NCBI GenBank assembly: GCA_002255575.1
Contig: NCAT01000005.1
Coordinates: 46,135-110,134, forward strand
From: Acidocella sp. 20-57-95
GTDB lineage: Bacteria > Pseudomonadota > Alphaproteobacteria > Acetobacterales > Acetobacteraceae
DNA length: 64,000 nt
Direction: 5' to 3'
Position numbers and translations under genes: made by a program. The notes below the pieces were generated by a model. It was given only the letters and a program-made list of their open reading frames with translations, was not told the DNA's origin and ran no database searches. Positions 38,051 through 47,243 of the stretch are shown piece after piece. Position 1 is the first letter of the stretch. Each line of letters begins with the position of its first letter.

Positions 38051-38929
38051 ATGACAGAGCACGCCCCGCACGCCAAGCCAAAGAGCTTTCAAGACATTAT
38101 TCTCACCCTCCACGCCTTCTGGGCGCGCCAAGGTTGTGTGATTTTGCAGCCGTACGACGTGGAGATGGGAGCGGGAACCTTCCACCCGGCCACCACGCTG
38201 CGGGCATTGGGGCCAAAAGCATGGTCGGCGGCGTATGTGCAGCCGTCGCGCCGGCCGTCCGACGGCCGGTATGGGGAGAACCCGAACCGCCTGCAACATT
38301 ATTACCAGTATCAGGTGATCATTAAGCCCAGCCCGGCCAAAGCGCAGGATTTGCTGTTGGAAAGCTACCGTGAAATAGGGCTTGATTTGCATAACCACGA
38401 TTTCCGGTTTGTTGAGGATGATTGGGAAAGCCCAACCCTCGGCGCTTGGGGCCTGGGCTGGGAAGTTTGGTGTGATGGCATGGAGGTGGGGCAGTTTACC
38501 TATTTCCAGCAGGTTGGCGGCATTGCGGTGGATTTGCCCAGCTTTGAGATGACCTACGGGCTGGAGCGCCTGGCCATGTACGTGCAGGGCGTTGAGAATG
38601 TGTACGAGCTGGATTTTAACGGCGCTGGTGTAAAATATGGCGACGTATTTTTACGGGCTGAGCGTGAATATTCCGCCCATAATTTTGAATTTGCCAATAC
38701 CGACATGCTGATCCGGCACTTTGCCGATGCTGAGGCTGAATGCGCCGCCCTGGTGGGCCATAAACTGGCGCTACCGGCGTATGACCAGTGTATAAAGGCC
38801 AGCCATTTGTTCAATTTGCTGGACGCGCGGGGTGTGATCTCGGTGGCGGAGCGAGCCTCCTATATTGGCCGGGTGCGGGCGCTGGCGAAAGCGTGTGCCG
38901 AAACCTGGGTTGCCGGGGAGGCTGCGTGA
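38051..38929 (+). CDS. glyQ: Glycyl-tRNA synthetase alpha subunit GlyQ
   Basis: A 292-aa catalytic subunit of the alpha2beta2 bacterial GlyRS. The start [21 protein letters not shown] is followed by [32 protein letters not shown], the invariant opening of GlyQ, then [28 protein letters not shown] and [19 protein letters not shown]. The frame is open far upstream to 37697, but that part is antisense to the small membrane-protein gene. The stop overlaps the glyS start by one base (TGATG). Confidence 0.97.
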   Translation: MTEHAPHAKPKSFQDIILTLHAFWARQGCVILQPYDVEMGAGTFHPATTLRALGPKAWSAAYVQPSRRPSDGRYGENPNRLQHYYQYQVIIKPSPAKAQDLLLESYREIGLDLHNHDFRFVEDDWESPTLGAWGLGWEVWCDGMEVGQFTYFQQVGGIAVDLPSFEMTYGLERLAMYVQGVENVYELDFNGAGVKYGDVFLRAEREYSAHNFEFANTDMLIRHFADAEAECAALVGHKLALPAYDQCIKASHLFNLLDARGVISVAERASYIGRVRALAKACAETWVAGEAA

Positions 38930-40941
38930 TGGCTGAGTTTTTTATCGAGCTGCTCTCGGAAGAAATTCCGGCGCGGATGCAAGCGGGTGCTGCGGACGAG
39001 TTGGCACGTGTTTGCGGTGCTGTTTTGACTGATTTGAAAGCCACCGGCATCCAGACATTTTATGGCCCCAGGCGGATTGCCCTGACGGCCACCGTTGCCG
39101 CCGAAAAAGCCGGTGGTGTGATTGAAGCCCGTGGTCCGCGGGAAAATGCACCTGAAGCAGCCCTGGCCGGGTTTCTTGGAAAGTTTAAAGCCAGCCGGGA
39201 CGAGCTCGTGACAGAGGGCGGATTTTTCCTGCTGCGGCGAAACGAGGCGGCGGTGGCGGCGGCAGACTTGATCGCGGCTTCGTTGCCAACCGCCTTGGCG
39301 AAATTCGCCTGGCCGAAATCGATGCGCTGGGGCCAAAGCGGTGATTTTACCTGGGTACGGCCACTGCGGCGGATGATTTGTCTGCTGGATGGCGCGGTGG
39401 TGTCCATGACCTTAGGGCCGGTGACGGCGAGCCATGAGACCGAGGGGCACCGCTTTATGGCCCCCGGTGCGTTTAGCGTGACATCGGCGGCAGACTGGCA
39501 GGCGAAATTGCGCACGCGCAAGGTGATTGCCGATCAGGCCGAGCGCCGGGCATTGGTCGTTGAGGGGCTGAACGCTGTGGCTGCTCAAGCTGGCCTGACC
39601 GTGGCGGAAGATGCCGGGCTGGTTGACGAGGTAACTGGTCTGGTTGAGTGGCCTGTTGCATTATTGGGCAAAATTGACGCTGATTTCATGGATTTGCCGC
39701 CGGAAGTGCGGGAACTCTCTATGAAGGTGAACCAGCGCTATTTTGCCCTACGCGACGCGGTGGGTAAGCCAGCTCCTTATTTTGCATTTGCGGCGAATAT
39801 CGAAGCCCGTGATGGCGGTGCCGCGATTATCGCGGGCAATGAGCGGGTGTTGCGTGCCCGCCTTTCCGACGCGCGGCATTTCTGGGATTTGGACCTTAAA
39901 ACGCCGCTGAACGCTTCGCTACCGAAACTCGAAAAAATCACCTTCCACGCGAAAATTGGGACGCAGTTGCAGCGTTCTGAGCGGATCGCTGCATTGGCAG
40001 AGCAAATCGCCAACGCGCTCGGTGCGAACGCACCACTGGGAGCGGCGGCAAAAACCGCCGGCCTTCTGTGCAAGGCCGATCTTGTCACCGGTATGGTTGG
40101 CGAATTCCCAGAACTTCAAGGCATAATGGGTGGCTATTATGCCGAACATATGGCGCAAGGCTGGGATGGCAGCGTTGTAGGACCTGCGATTAAAACCCAT
40201 TATCAGCCGAAGGGTCCGTCGGATGCCGTGCCTACTGGTGTCGTCTCAGTAAGTGTGGCCCTCGCCGATAAGCTCGATACGCTGATAAAATTCTTCGAAA
40301 TTGGCGAAAAACCAACCGGCTCCGGCGACCCTTACGCGCTGCGTCGCGCGGCGTTGGGGGTTATTCGCATTATTCTAGAAAACCAACTCACGCTGCCGCT
40401 GAAGGCGTTTATCACCAATGGTGAGCTTTTTGCCTTCATCATCGAACGCCTGCGGGTGAAACTGCGTAGTGAGGGCCAGCGGTTTGATGTGCTGGACGCC
40501 GTGCTGGCGGCGGGTGATGATGACAATCTGGTGCGGGTGATGCAGCGCGTGAATGCTGTTGCGGCATTTTTGGCGATCGAGGACGGCGCCAATTTGCTCA
40601 TCGCTTACCGCCGGGCGGCGAATATTTTACGGATTGAAGATGCCAAGGACGGCCCGCACAAGGCTGAACCCGTGCTCGGCCCGCTGCCGCTGGCTGAAGA
40701 AGAGCAATTACGCGACATGCTGCCGTTCCTGGCGGGTGAGACGGTCAATGATTTCCGTGATGGCAATTTTGCCCGCGCCATGGCGGCGTTTTCAAAGTTG
40801 CGTACATTAGTGGACGCATTTTTCGATAAAGTGACTGTCAACGATCCCGTGCCCCAAATACGCCAGAATCGTTTGCGATTGCTCGCCCAGTTACGTGATA
40901 CGATGCATCAAATAGCTGATTTTTCGAAGATTGAAGGCTGA
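38929..40941 (+). CDS. glyS: Glycyl-tRNA synthetase beta subunit GlyS
   Basis: A 670-aa subunit that binds tRNA-Gly. It begins [18 protein letters not shown], typical of GlyS, with GPRRIALTATV, ARGPRENAPEAALAGFLGKF, the HD-like region around EGHRFMAPG, PPEVRELSMKVNQRYFAL, and the C-terminal anticodon-binding region with GSGDPYALRRAALGVIRIILE. ATG 38929 restarts from the glyQ stop. An in-frame opening at 38788 belongs to the glyQ overlap and is not used. Confidence 0.96.
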   Translation: MAEFFIELLSEEIPARMQAGAADELARVCGAVLTDLKATGIQTFYGPRRIALTATVAAEKAGGVIEARGPRENAPEAALAGFLGKFKASRDELVTEGGFFLLRRNEAAVAAADLIAASLPTALAKFAWPKSMRWGQSGDFTWVRPLRRMICLLDGAVVSMTLGPVTASHETEGHRFMAPGAFSVTSAADWQAKLRTRKVIADQAERRALVVEGLNAVAAQAGLTVAEDAGLVDEVTGLVEWPVALLGKIDADFMDLPPEVRELSMKVNQRYFALRDAVGKPAPYFAFAANIEARDGGAAIIAGNERVLRARLSDARHFWDLDLKTPLNASLPKLEKITFHAKIGTQLQRSERIAALAEQIANALGANAPLGAAAKTAGLLCKADLVTGMVGEFPELQGIMGGYYAEHMAQGWDGSVVGPAIKTHYQPKGPSDAVPTGVVSVSVALADKLDTLIKFFEIGEKPTGSGDPYALRRAALGVIRIILENQLTLPLKAFITNGELFAFIIERLRVKLRSEGQRFDVLDAVLAAGDDDNLVRVMQRVNAVAAFLAIEDGANLLIAYRRAANILRIEDAKDGPHKAEPVLGPLPLAEEEQLRDMLPFLAGETVNDFRDGNFARAMAAFSKLRTLVDAFFDKVTVNDPVPQIRQNRLRLLAQLRDTMHQIADFSKIEG

Positions 40942-40950
40942 GGAGCTTTA

Positions 40951-43617
40951 GTGGCCATGACCAAATGGGTTTATAATTTCGGCGCCGGCGTGAATGACGG
41001 CAGTGCTGCCCTACGCAACTTGTTGGGCGGCAAAGGTGCCAATCTCGCGGAAATGGCCAGCATTAACCTGCCAGTGCCGCCGGGCTTTACCATCACCACC
41101 GAAGTCTGCACGGCTTATTACGATAATAACCAGCAATATCCGGCTGAGTTGCAGGAGCAGGTAAGCGAGGCGCTTGCCCGCATCGAAACAGCCGTTGACC
41201 GCAAATTTGGTGATAAAGATAAGCCGCTGCTGGTTTCCGTACGCTCCGGTGCGCGTGTTTCCATGCCGGGCATGATGGATACTGTTCTTAATCTTGGTTT
41301 AAACGATGTAACGGTGCTTGGCTTGGCAACCGGTTCAGGTGATCAACGCTTTGCCTGGGATTCATATCGCCGGTTTATCCAAATGTATGGCTCGGTGGTC
41401 TTGGGAGTCGATCATCACCGGTTTGAAGAAATTATCGAGACTGCGAAACTTGATGCAGATGTAATCGAAGATACCGCGCTGACACCGGAACATTGGCAGC
41501 AGGTGGTTGAGAGCTACAAGGAAATGGTGGCCGAAGAAACCGGCAAGCCGTTCCCGCAAGACCCACACGACCAGCTTTGGGGAGCCATTGGTGCTGTGTT
41601 TGGTTCCTGGATGAACCCGCGTGCGAATACTTATCGCCGCTTGCATGATATTCCGGCCAGTTGGGGCACGGCGGTGAACGTGCAAGCCATGGTGTTCGGC
41701 AATATGGGCGAGGATTGCGCTACCGGGGTGTGCTTTACCCGCGACCCTTCGACTGGCCTGAACGAATTCTACGGCGAATATTTGGTGAATGCGCAAGGCG
41801 AGGACGTGGTGGCTGGTATTCGTACCCCGCGCCCACTCAGCCAGGCTTACGCAAAGCCGGGTGAAGTGAGCATGGAAAAAGCCATGCCGGAAGCCTATGC
41901 GGAACTCAACAAGGTTCGTGATGTTCTTGAAAAACACTACAAGGACATGCAGGACATTGAATTTACAGTCCAACAAAATAAACTGTATATGCTGCAAACT
42001 CGTTCCGGCAAGCGTACAGCTGCGGCGAGCTTGCGCATTGCAGTTGAGATGGCAGAATCTGGCTTGATCGACCGTAATACCGCGATCATGCGCGTTAACC
42101 CATCCTCGCTCGACCAACTTTTGCACCCGACATTGGACCCGAAGGCGACGCCAAAGTTGTTTGCGAAGGGTTTGCCAGCCAGTCCAGGTGCCGCTTCTGG
42201 TGCTGTGGTGTTCTCAGCTGACGAAGCGGAGCTGCGCAGCCAGAAAGGTGACTCCGTTATCCTGGTTCGTATCGAGACCAGCCCTGAAGATATTCACGGC
42301 ATGCATGCGGCGCGCGGTATTCTCACCACACGTGGTGGTATGACAAGCCACGCGGCGGTGGTAGCCCGTGGCATGGGCCGTCCATGTGTGGCTGGTGCTG
42401 GTGGTATTAGTGTTGATTATGGTGCGCAGACACTTTCAGCCGGTGGCGTCGTGGTCCGCGCTGGTGATATTCTGACACTTGATGGTGCAACCGGTGAAGT
42501 TTTTGTCGGCCCTGTGAAAATGATTGAACCACAGCTTTCCGGCGAATTTGGTACCTTGATGGGCTGGGCTGATGAAGCTCGCCGTTTAAAGGTGCGCGCC
42601 AACGCTGAAACACCGCTTGATGCCGACACTGCCCGTAAATTTGGTGCAGAGGGCATCGGCCTGTGCCGGACCGAGCATATGTTCTTTGATCCCGCCCGTA
42701 TTGGTGCGGTTCGTCAGATGATTATGGCAAATGATGAGCGTGGCCGTCGCGCTGCGTTGGAGAAATTACTTCCCTTTCAGCGGGAAGATTTCGTCTCGCT
42801 TTTCAAGATCATGGCTGGCTTGCCCGTTACGATCCGTTTGCTTGACCCGCCTTTGCATGAGTTCCTGCCGCATGGTGAAGCTGAATTAGCCGATGTGGCG
42901 GTGGCTTTAGGCATGGATGCGCATATGATCGCTGAGCGCGCAGCAGAACTCTCTGAAACCAACCCAATGCTGGGCCATCGTGGCTGCCGCCTGGGTGTTT
43001 CGTACCCTGAAATTTATGAAATGCAGGCGCGCGCGATTTTTGAGGCCGCCGTCGAAGTTGGTAAAACTGGTGCCGCGCCAGTACCGGAGATCATGATCCC
43101 GCTGGTTGGCATTAAGCGCGAGTTGGATATCACCCGTGCGCAGGTTGAGAAAGTTGCCAAGGCGGTATTTGCGGAAACCGGTACCACCATCGAATATAGT
43201 GTGGGCACGATGATCGAGCTGCCGCGCGCCGCTTTGACCGCCGACACGATTGCTGAAGCAGCGGACTTTTTCTCGTTTGGTACCAATGACCTTACGCAGA
43301 CAGTGTTTGGTCTTTCACGCGATGATGCCGGCAAATTCCTGCCGCACTATGTCGAACAGGGCATTTTGCCGAAAGACCCGTTCGTGTCGATCGACGTTGA
43401 TGGCGTCGGCGCTTTGGTTCGTATTGCTGCAGAAAAAGGCCGTAGCAAGAAATCAACACTTAAATTGGGTATTTGCGGCGAGCATGGCGGCGATCCAGCT
43501 TCGATTGCTTTCTGTGAATCTGTTGGCCTGGATTATGTTTCTTGCAGCCCGTACCGGGTGCCTGTGGCGCGTTTGGCTGCTGCACAAGCAGCCATCGAGG
43601 CTAAAAAAGCGGGCTGA
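40951..43617 (+). CDS. ppdK: Pyruvate, phosphate dikinase PpdK
   Basis: An 888-aa enzyme interconverting pyruvate + ATP + Pi and PEP + AMP + PPi, a gluconeogenic or PPi-linked glycolytic step. It has the ATP-grasp N-terminus (KWVYNFGAGVNDG, NLLGGKGANLAEMASINLPVPPGFTITTE), the swivelling phosphohistidine domain TRGGMTSHAAVVARGMGRPCV (catalytic His), and the C-terminal PEP/pyruvate domain with SFGTNDLTQTVFGLSRDD and the catalytic Cys in GICGEHGGDP. GTG 40951 is five bases from AGGAG; ATG 40957 is an alternative. It follows glyS by 9 bp. Confidence 0.95.
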   Translation: MAMTKWVYNFGAGVNDGSAALRNLLGGKGANLAEMASINLPVPPGFTITTEVCTAYYDNNQQYPAELQEQVSEALARIETAVDRKFGDKDKPLLVSVRSGARVSMPGMMDTVLNLGLNDVTVLGLATGSGDQRFAWDSYRRFIQMYGSVVLGVDHHRFEEIIETAKLDADVIEDTALTPEHWQQVVESYKEMVAEETGKPFPQDPHDQLWGAIGAVFGSWMNPRANTYRRLHDIPASWGTAVNVQAMVFGNMGEDCATGVCFTRDPSTGLNEFYGEYLVNAQGEDVVAGIRTPRPLSQAYAKPGEVSMEKAMPEAYAELNKVRDVLEKHYKDMQDIEFTVQQNKLYMLQTRSGKRTAAASLRIAVEMAESGLIDRNTAIMRVNPSSLDQLLHPTLDPKATPKLFAKGLPASPGAASGAVVFSADEAELRSQKGDSVILVRIETSPEDIHGMHAARGILTTRGGMTSHAAVVARGMGRPCVAGAGGISVDYGAQTLSAGGVVVRAGDILTLDGATGEVFVGPVKMIEPQLSGEFGTLMGWADEARRLKVRANAETPLDADTARKFGAEGIGLCRTEHMFFDPARIGAVRQMIMANDERGRRAALEKLLPFQREDFVSLFKIMAGLPVTIRLLDPPLHEFLPHGEAELADVAVALGMDAHMIAERAAELSETNPMLGHRGCRLGVSYPEIYEMQARAIFEAAVEVGKTGAAPVPEIMIPLVGIKRELDITRAQVEKVAKAVFAETGTTIEYSVGTMIELPRAALTADTIAEAADFFSFGTNDLTQTVFGLSRDDAGKFLPHYVEQGILPKDPFVSIDVDGVGALVRIAAEKGRSKKSTLKLGICGEHGGDPASIAFCESVGLDYVSCSPYRVPVARLAAAQAAIEAKKAG

Positions 43618-43620
43618 TCG

Positions 43621-44100
43621 ATGCCGGTCGAAGCGCCTTTTATCGCTCACCGGGGAGAGGTTCTCCCCGGTTGGGCTGATGATAATCACCATATGAACCT
43701 TGCCTATTACTTGGTGATGTTCGATGCGGCTTCGGATGTGGTTTTTGAAGAACTACAAATCGGTCAGGCCTATAGACAACAGGCGGACAGTACCTGCTTT
43801 GCTGCGGAAACGCATCTTGTCTATGAGCGTGAGATGAATGTGGGTGATAAAGCCACCATTCTTACCACCATTATTGATGTCGATAAAAAACGGCTTCACT
43901 TGGCGCACGAGATGTTCCGGGAGGGCGAAACGTCTCGTGCTTGCTTGCAAGAAATCATGTTTATCAACGTCAATCTGACGAGCCGCCGTTCAGTGCCGTG
44001 GACCGATGAGGCCATGCGCTGCCTGAGCGACGCGCTGGCGGCGCATAGTATTTTGCCGCGCCCATTAAAATTAGGAAGGTCTATCCAAATTCCGCGTTAG
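43621..44100 (+). CDS. Hotdog-fold acyl-CoA thioesterase-like protein
   Basis: A 159-aa 4HBT-type hotdog protein. WADDNHHMNLAYYLVMFDAASD is the characteristic first-helix active-site region, with an Asp/Asn-x-H-x-N-x-x-Y pattern. CFAAETHLVYEREMNVGDKATILTTI and DKKRLHLAHEMFR make up the sheet. It is closest in feel to the thioesterases paired with carnitine dehydrogenase, but the substrate is not established. It starts 3 bp after ppdK and converges with the YqaA-type gene, overlapping by 4 bp. Confidence 0.78.
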   Translation: MPVEAPFIAHRGEVLPGWADDNHHMNLAYYLVMFDAASDVVFEELQIGQAYRQQADSTCFAAETHLVYEREMNVGDKATILTTIIDVDKKRLHLAHEMFREGETSRACLQEIMFINVNLTSRRSVPWTDEAMRCLSDALAAHSILPRPLKLGRSIQIPR

Positions 44101-44675
44101 ATAAACTTCAAAATCAAAAACCCGCCGATAATCGCGACAGCTAAGATTGATGTCACCAGCCCCAGCCGTTTTTCGATGAAGTTGCGTACCTTATCTCCAA
44201 ACATCCGCAAAAGAATCGCGAGTAAAAAGAAGCGTCCACCACGGGTTACAAGACTTGCCGCCATAAAGAGCGGAAAATTGAAAGCGGCGGCACCGGCGGC
44301 AATCGTTACAATTTTATAAGGAATTGGCGTCAGGCCTTTGATCAAAATGACTGCGACGCCATACTGCGTAAATTTTTGCTGAAATGCCGAAAACGCCGCT
44401 TGATAATGATAGAGGTCGATAATTGGTTGTGCCAGCTTGGCAAATACCCAGAAGCCAATTGCATAGCCCAGTGCGCCACCAAGGACACTACCAAGGGTCG
44501 CGATCGCTGCAAACCCAAACGCCCGGGGCGGGCGAGCCAGTGCCATGGGGATCAATAAGGCATCAGGCGGAACAGGGAAAAAGCTAGCTTCCGCGAAGGC
44601 GATTCCAAACAGCCAAAAGGGCGCGGCGGGACGTTCGCTAAGGGAAATAATCCAATTGTAAAATTGCTTCAGCAT
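44097..44675 (-). CDS. YqaA/DedA-family membrane protein (VTT domain)
   Basis: A 192-aa inner-membrane protein with 4-6 hydrophobic segments and the SNARE-associated/VTT topology: FPVPPDALLIPMALARP, GSVLGGALGYAIGFWVF, KGLTPIPYKIVTIAAGAAAF and the FxxASLVTRGGRFFLLAILL arginine motif. Relatives are implicated in lipid scrambling or undecaprenyl-phosphate recycling, but the YqaA branch lacks a firm role. ATG 44675 lies just after the histidine-kinase gene on the same strand (23 bp). Confidence 0.85.
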   Translation of the reverse strand: MLKQFYNWIISLSERPAAPFWLFGIAFAEASFFPVPPDALLIPMALARPPRAFGFAAIATLGSVLGGALGYAIGFWVFAKLAQPIIDLYHYQAAFSAFQQKFTQYGVAVILIKGLTPIPYKIVTIAAGAAAFNFPLFMAASLVTRGGRFFLLAILLRMFGDKVRNFIEKRLGLVTSILAVAIIGGFLILKFI

Positions 44676-44698
44676 GGCTTTGCCATGCCATACACGGG

Positions 44699-46171
44699 TT
44701 AAATCGGCAATGTGATGCGGGCACGCAGTCCGCCACCCGGCATATTGAGAAGCGTTATATCGCCGCCGTGGGCGCGGACAATGTTCCGGGCAATTGAAAG
44801 CCCGAGTCCTGATCCACCCGTTTCACGGTTCCGGCTTGTCTCCAATCGTCGGAAGGGTTCAAAAACGGTCTCGGTGTCTGAGGCGGGAATGCCTGGTCCC
44901 TTATCTTCGACATCAATCTGAACGGTGTGAGCGTTTTTTTGCACGAGCGATACCAGCGCTGCATCGCCGTATTTTACGGCGTTATTGACAAGATTTATGA
45001 TGGCCCGCTTCAAACTCAGCGGCCGCGCACGGATCGCTAGATGGTCTGGCCCATTATATTTCAGCGCATCGCTCGGCTCTCCTAGGCCATCCGAAACGTC
45101 GTCAAGAATGGTTCTCAGAAGGCTGGGAAGGTCGATCAATGTTATACCTTCGCTTGCAGCTATGTCGCGCCCGAACGCAAGTGTCGCTGAAACCATCGCC
45201 TCCATCTCGTCCAAATCAGCGAGCATTTTTAAACGCTGTTCATCATCCTCCATATATTCCGCCCGCAGCTTCAGGCGAGTTATGGGGGTTCGCAAGTCAT
45301 GCCCGATGGCGGTGATTAAAAAGGTGCGGTCTTCAACAAAGCGCCGAATGCGCGATGCCATGGTGTTGAACGCCATCGCTGCGGTGACAAGCTCTGTCGG
45401 TCCTGTTTCGGGTAGGTCCGGCGCGTTGGCAACATCGCGCCCCAACCGCTCAGCCGCTTGTGCCAAAGTACGGACGGGTACCAGCAAATGCTGAACGGCC
45501 CAAAAGATCATCACCGCTCCCAACAGCGACATTACGATAAACGCGGTACTAAACTCGGGAGAGCGCCAGGGCTGCGGGGGGCGTATAGGGGTGATGATCG
45601 TTAGCCATGTCTGGGGGGGATGGAATAACGAATTTGGTCTTCCGCCAGTTGGGGGCGGGGCGGGCGGGGTCAAGCTCGGTTGGTCAGGCGCAGCTTCATC
45701 AGGTGGCAAGCTCGGCGCCGGTGGGTTCAAGCCGTGTTCGTCCGGGAGCGCAAAGCTCACGATATATTGTTGTGGATTGGTGGTGCCGCGTAATTCTAAA
45801 CCACGAGGCCGGATCGCGGGCGGAATACCGTAACCTACAATGCTCGCCCGTAAAATTTGCCGGGCCTGCAGAGGCAGTACTGTGGTGGTGTGGTCGTGAG
45901 ACGGTGGCAAGCTATTTAAGGTAATTTGGTCGCCGCGGGGAATCGGTTCATTCAACAGGCTTGCGGCGCGTTGGTTCGCTGGTGTTGCGGCGACATGCCG
46001 ATAGATAATCACGTCCTGGGTAGCCACCTCACGCAGGTATTCAATGCGGGCAAGCTTGATTTGGTTAACTGTGTGAATCCCCAGCCCCAGAGCTTGAATG
46101 AGCGCAAAACCAAATAGAAGGATCAGTGTCGTTCGGCCTGCGAGGCTATTTGGCAGGAGGGTTGGCCTCAT
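44699..46171 (-). CDS. Sensor histidine kinase, EnvZ type
   Basis: A 490-aa membrane kinase: TM1 about residues 14-32, periplasmic domain 33-206, TM2 207-227, HAMP 228-281, HisKA with His291 in AIGHDLRTPITRLKLRAEYM, and an HATPase domain with the N-box INLVNNAVKYG, DKGPGIP and ETGGSGLGLSIARNIV. The second half of the periplasmic domain (about 146-201) is extremely proline-rich and low in complexity, unusual for a sensor domain. The ATG start overlaps the regulator stop (ATGA). The stimulus is unknown. Confidence 0.92.
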   Translation of the reverse strand: MRPTLLPNSLAGRTTLILLFGFALIQALGLGIHTVNQIKLARIEYLREVATQDVIIYRHVAATPANQRAASLLNEPIPRGDQITLNSLPPSHDHTTTVLPLQARQILRASIVGYGIPPAIRPRGLELRGTTNPQQYIVSFALPDEHGLNPPAPSLPPDEAAPDQPSLTPPAPPPTGGRPNSLFHPPQTWLTIITPIRPPQPWRSPEFSTAFIVMSLLGAVMIFWAVQHLLVPVRTLAQAAERLGRDVANAPDLPETGPTELVTAAMAFNTMASRIRRFVEDRTFLITAIGHDLRTPITRLKLRAEYMEDDEQRLKMLADLDEMEAMVSATLAFGRDIAASEGITLIDLPSLLRTILDDVSDGLGEPSDALKYNGPDHLAIRARPLSLKRAIINLVNNAVKYGDAALVSLVQKNAHTVQIDVEDKGPGIPASDTETVFEPFRRLETSRNRETGGSGLGLSIARNIVRAHGGDITLLNMPGGGLRARITLPI

Positions 46172-46887
46172 GTCCGTTCAACGGGCGTGGATAAGACATA
46201 GCCGCCACCACGGACCGTTTTGATTAATTGAGCATTCCGGCCATCATCCTCAAGCTTACGACGCAGGCGTGACACCGCCACGTCGATGGCGCGGTCAAAC
46301 GGGCCGGCCTGACGGCCGCGTAGAAGGTCTAACAGCATGTCGCGGGTTAATACGCGGTTGGGACGATCTAGCAGTGCGACGAGCAATTCATACTCACCAC
46401 CCGTAATGGCCACCTCGATGCCTGAAGGGTCTAATAGCCGGCGCCGTGCGGTTTCAAGCAACCAGCCAGAGAAGCGATAGGTTTTGGCGGAATTTTCAGC
46501 TGCGCGGTCTTCCGATTCGCTGGTTCGGCGCAGCACGGCCCGAATGCGGGCGAGTAATTCGCGGGGGTTAAATGGTTTGGTGACATAGTCATCCGCCCCG
46601 AGTTCGAGGCCGATGATGCGGTCAGTCTCCTCTGCCATGGCGGTCAGCATGATGATGGGAACATTCGTCTCAGCCCGAAACCAGCGCGCGAGGTCTAAAC
46701 CTCCCTCACCGGGTAGCATCAGATCGAGAACAATGAGTTGGAAATGGCCGTTCAGGAAGGCCCGCCTCGCTTCCTTGCCATCTCGCGCGGCGGTTACGCG
46801 CAGGCGCTGCCGCTCCAGAAATTTTGCCAATAAATCGCGAATTTCTCTGTCATCATCGACGACTAGAATATGAGGCATGGTTTCCAT
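46168..46887 (-). CDS. OmpR-family response regulator
   Basis: A 239-aa transcription factor with an N-terminal receiver (acidic pair in VVDDDREIRD, phospho-Asp55 in LIVLDLMLPGEGG, Thr in IIMLTAM, Lys in YVTKPFNP) and a C-terminal winged-helix Trans_reg_C domain (LLDLLRGRQAGPFDRAIDVAVSRLRRKLEDD, VRGGGYVL). ATG 46887 gives exactly the OmpR length; an in-frame start at 47004 would add 39 unlikely residues. It is co-translated with the kinase. A perfect tandem 10-bp repeat upstream is a candidate self-operator. Confidence 0.92.
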   Translation of the reverse strand: METMPHILVVDDDREIRDLLAKFLERQRLRVTAARDGKEARRAFLNGHFQLIVLDLMLPGEGGLDLARWFRAETNVPIIMLTAMAEETDRIIGLELGADDYVTKPFNPRELLARIRAVLRRTSESEDRAAENSAKTYRFSGWLLETARRRLLDPSGIEVAITGGEYELLVALLDRPNRVLTRDMLLDLLRGRQAGPFDRAIDVAVSRLRRKLEDDGRNAQLIKTVRGGGYVLSTPVERT

Positions 46888-46927
46888 GTCTGTTACAATA
46901 GCGCCAGGTGGGTCGGTTTGGCAGCCC

Positions 46928-46947
46928 AAGTTGCAATAAGTTGCAAT
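46928..46947. promoter_or_regulatory. Tandem 10-bp direct repeat, candidate OmpR-type operator
   Basis: AAGTTGCAAT occurs twice head-to-tail with no gap, 41 bp upstream of the response-regulator start. Winged-helix OmpR-family dimers typically bind direct repeats with one helical turn periodicity, so autoregulation is a reasonable inference. It also lies upstream of the decarboxylase on the other strand. Confidence 0.5.
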
Positions 46948-46999
46948 TTGCGCGGTTCTGTCTCGGAGCGTACGTGGCTCGCCCGATGTGATTGCGCGC

Positions 47000-47243
47000 G
47001 GCAAAATTTCTCTTGCATTGCGGAGGCGTTGGCCCTAAGGCGCCTTCACGCAGCAACGCACGTGCCTCTGCCGCTTCTTCAGAGCTTCATTGGAGGGTGG
47101 TTACGCAACGACGTCAAGCGTTCTGGCAGCACTGCTGGCGCTCCTGTGATGGGAAGCCGAAAGTGGCTGGTTCGTTGGACCGTTTTGTAACCAAGCCCGT
47201 CGCCTCATCTTAAAGGCGGGTTTCCATAGAAAGGCTCTTTGTG
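47000..47243 (+). promoter_or_regulatory. Structured 5' leader of the ornithine decarboxylase gene (speF-like candidate)
   Basis: The 356 bp between the response regulator and the decarboxylase hold no convincing long gene. The part nearest the decarboxylase has several strong inverted repeats: GGTTCGTTGGACC, nested in an outer GGTT...AACC (47170-47194), and CGCC-TCATCTTAAA-GGCG (47201-47218). The last hairpin sits just ahead of the start. Alphaproteobacterial ornithine decarboxylase genes are known to carry the speF leader RNA, and position and hairpin content fit. I cannot confirm the consensus. Boundaries are approximate. Confidence 0.45.
47149..47190 (+). CDS. Possible leader peptide upstream of ornithine decarboxylase
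   Basis: ATG 47149 opens a 13-codon frame encoding MGSRKWLVRWTVL followed by TAA, 53 bp before the decarboxylase ATG. It contains four basic-type residues and two Trp, and its 3' half coincides with the GGTT...AACC hairpin. Enterobacterial speF is controlled by an ornithine-sensing leader peptide, so a similar arrangement is conceivable. There is no clear Shine-Dalgarno, so the call is weak. Confidence 0.25.
   Translation: MGSRKWLVRWTVL

Noticed and set aside
46992..47213. 73-aa open frame in the response regulator-decarboxylase gap
   Set aside because: TTG start without Shine-Dalgarno, no domain, and it crosses the hairpins that look like a leader RNA.
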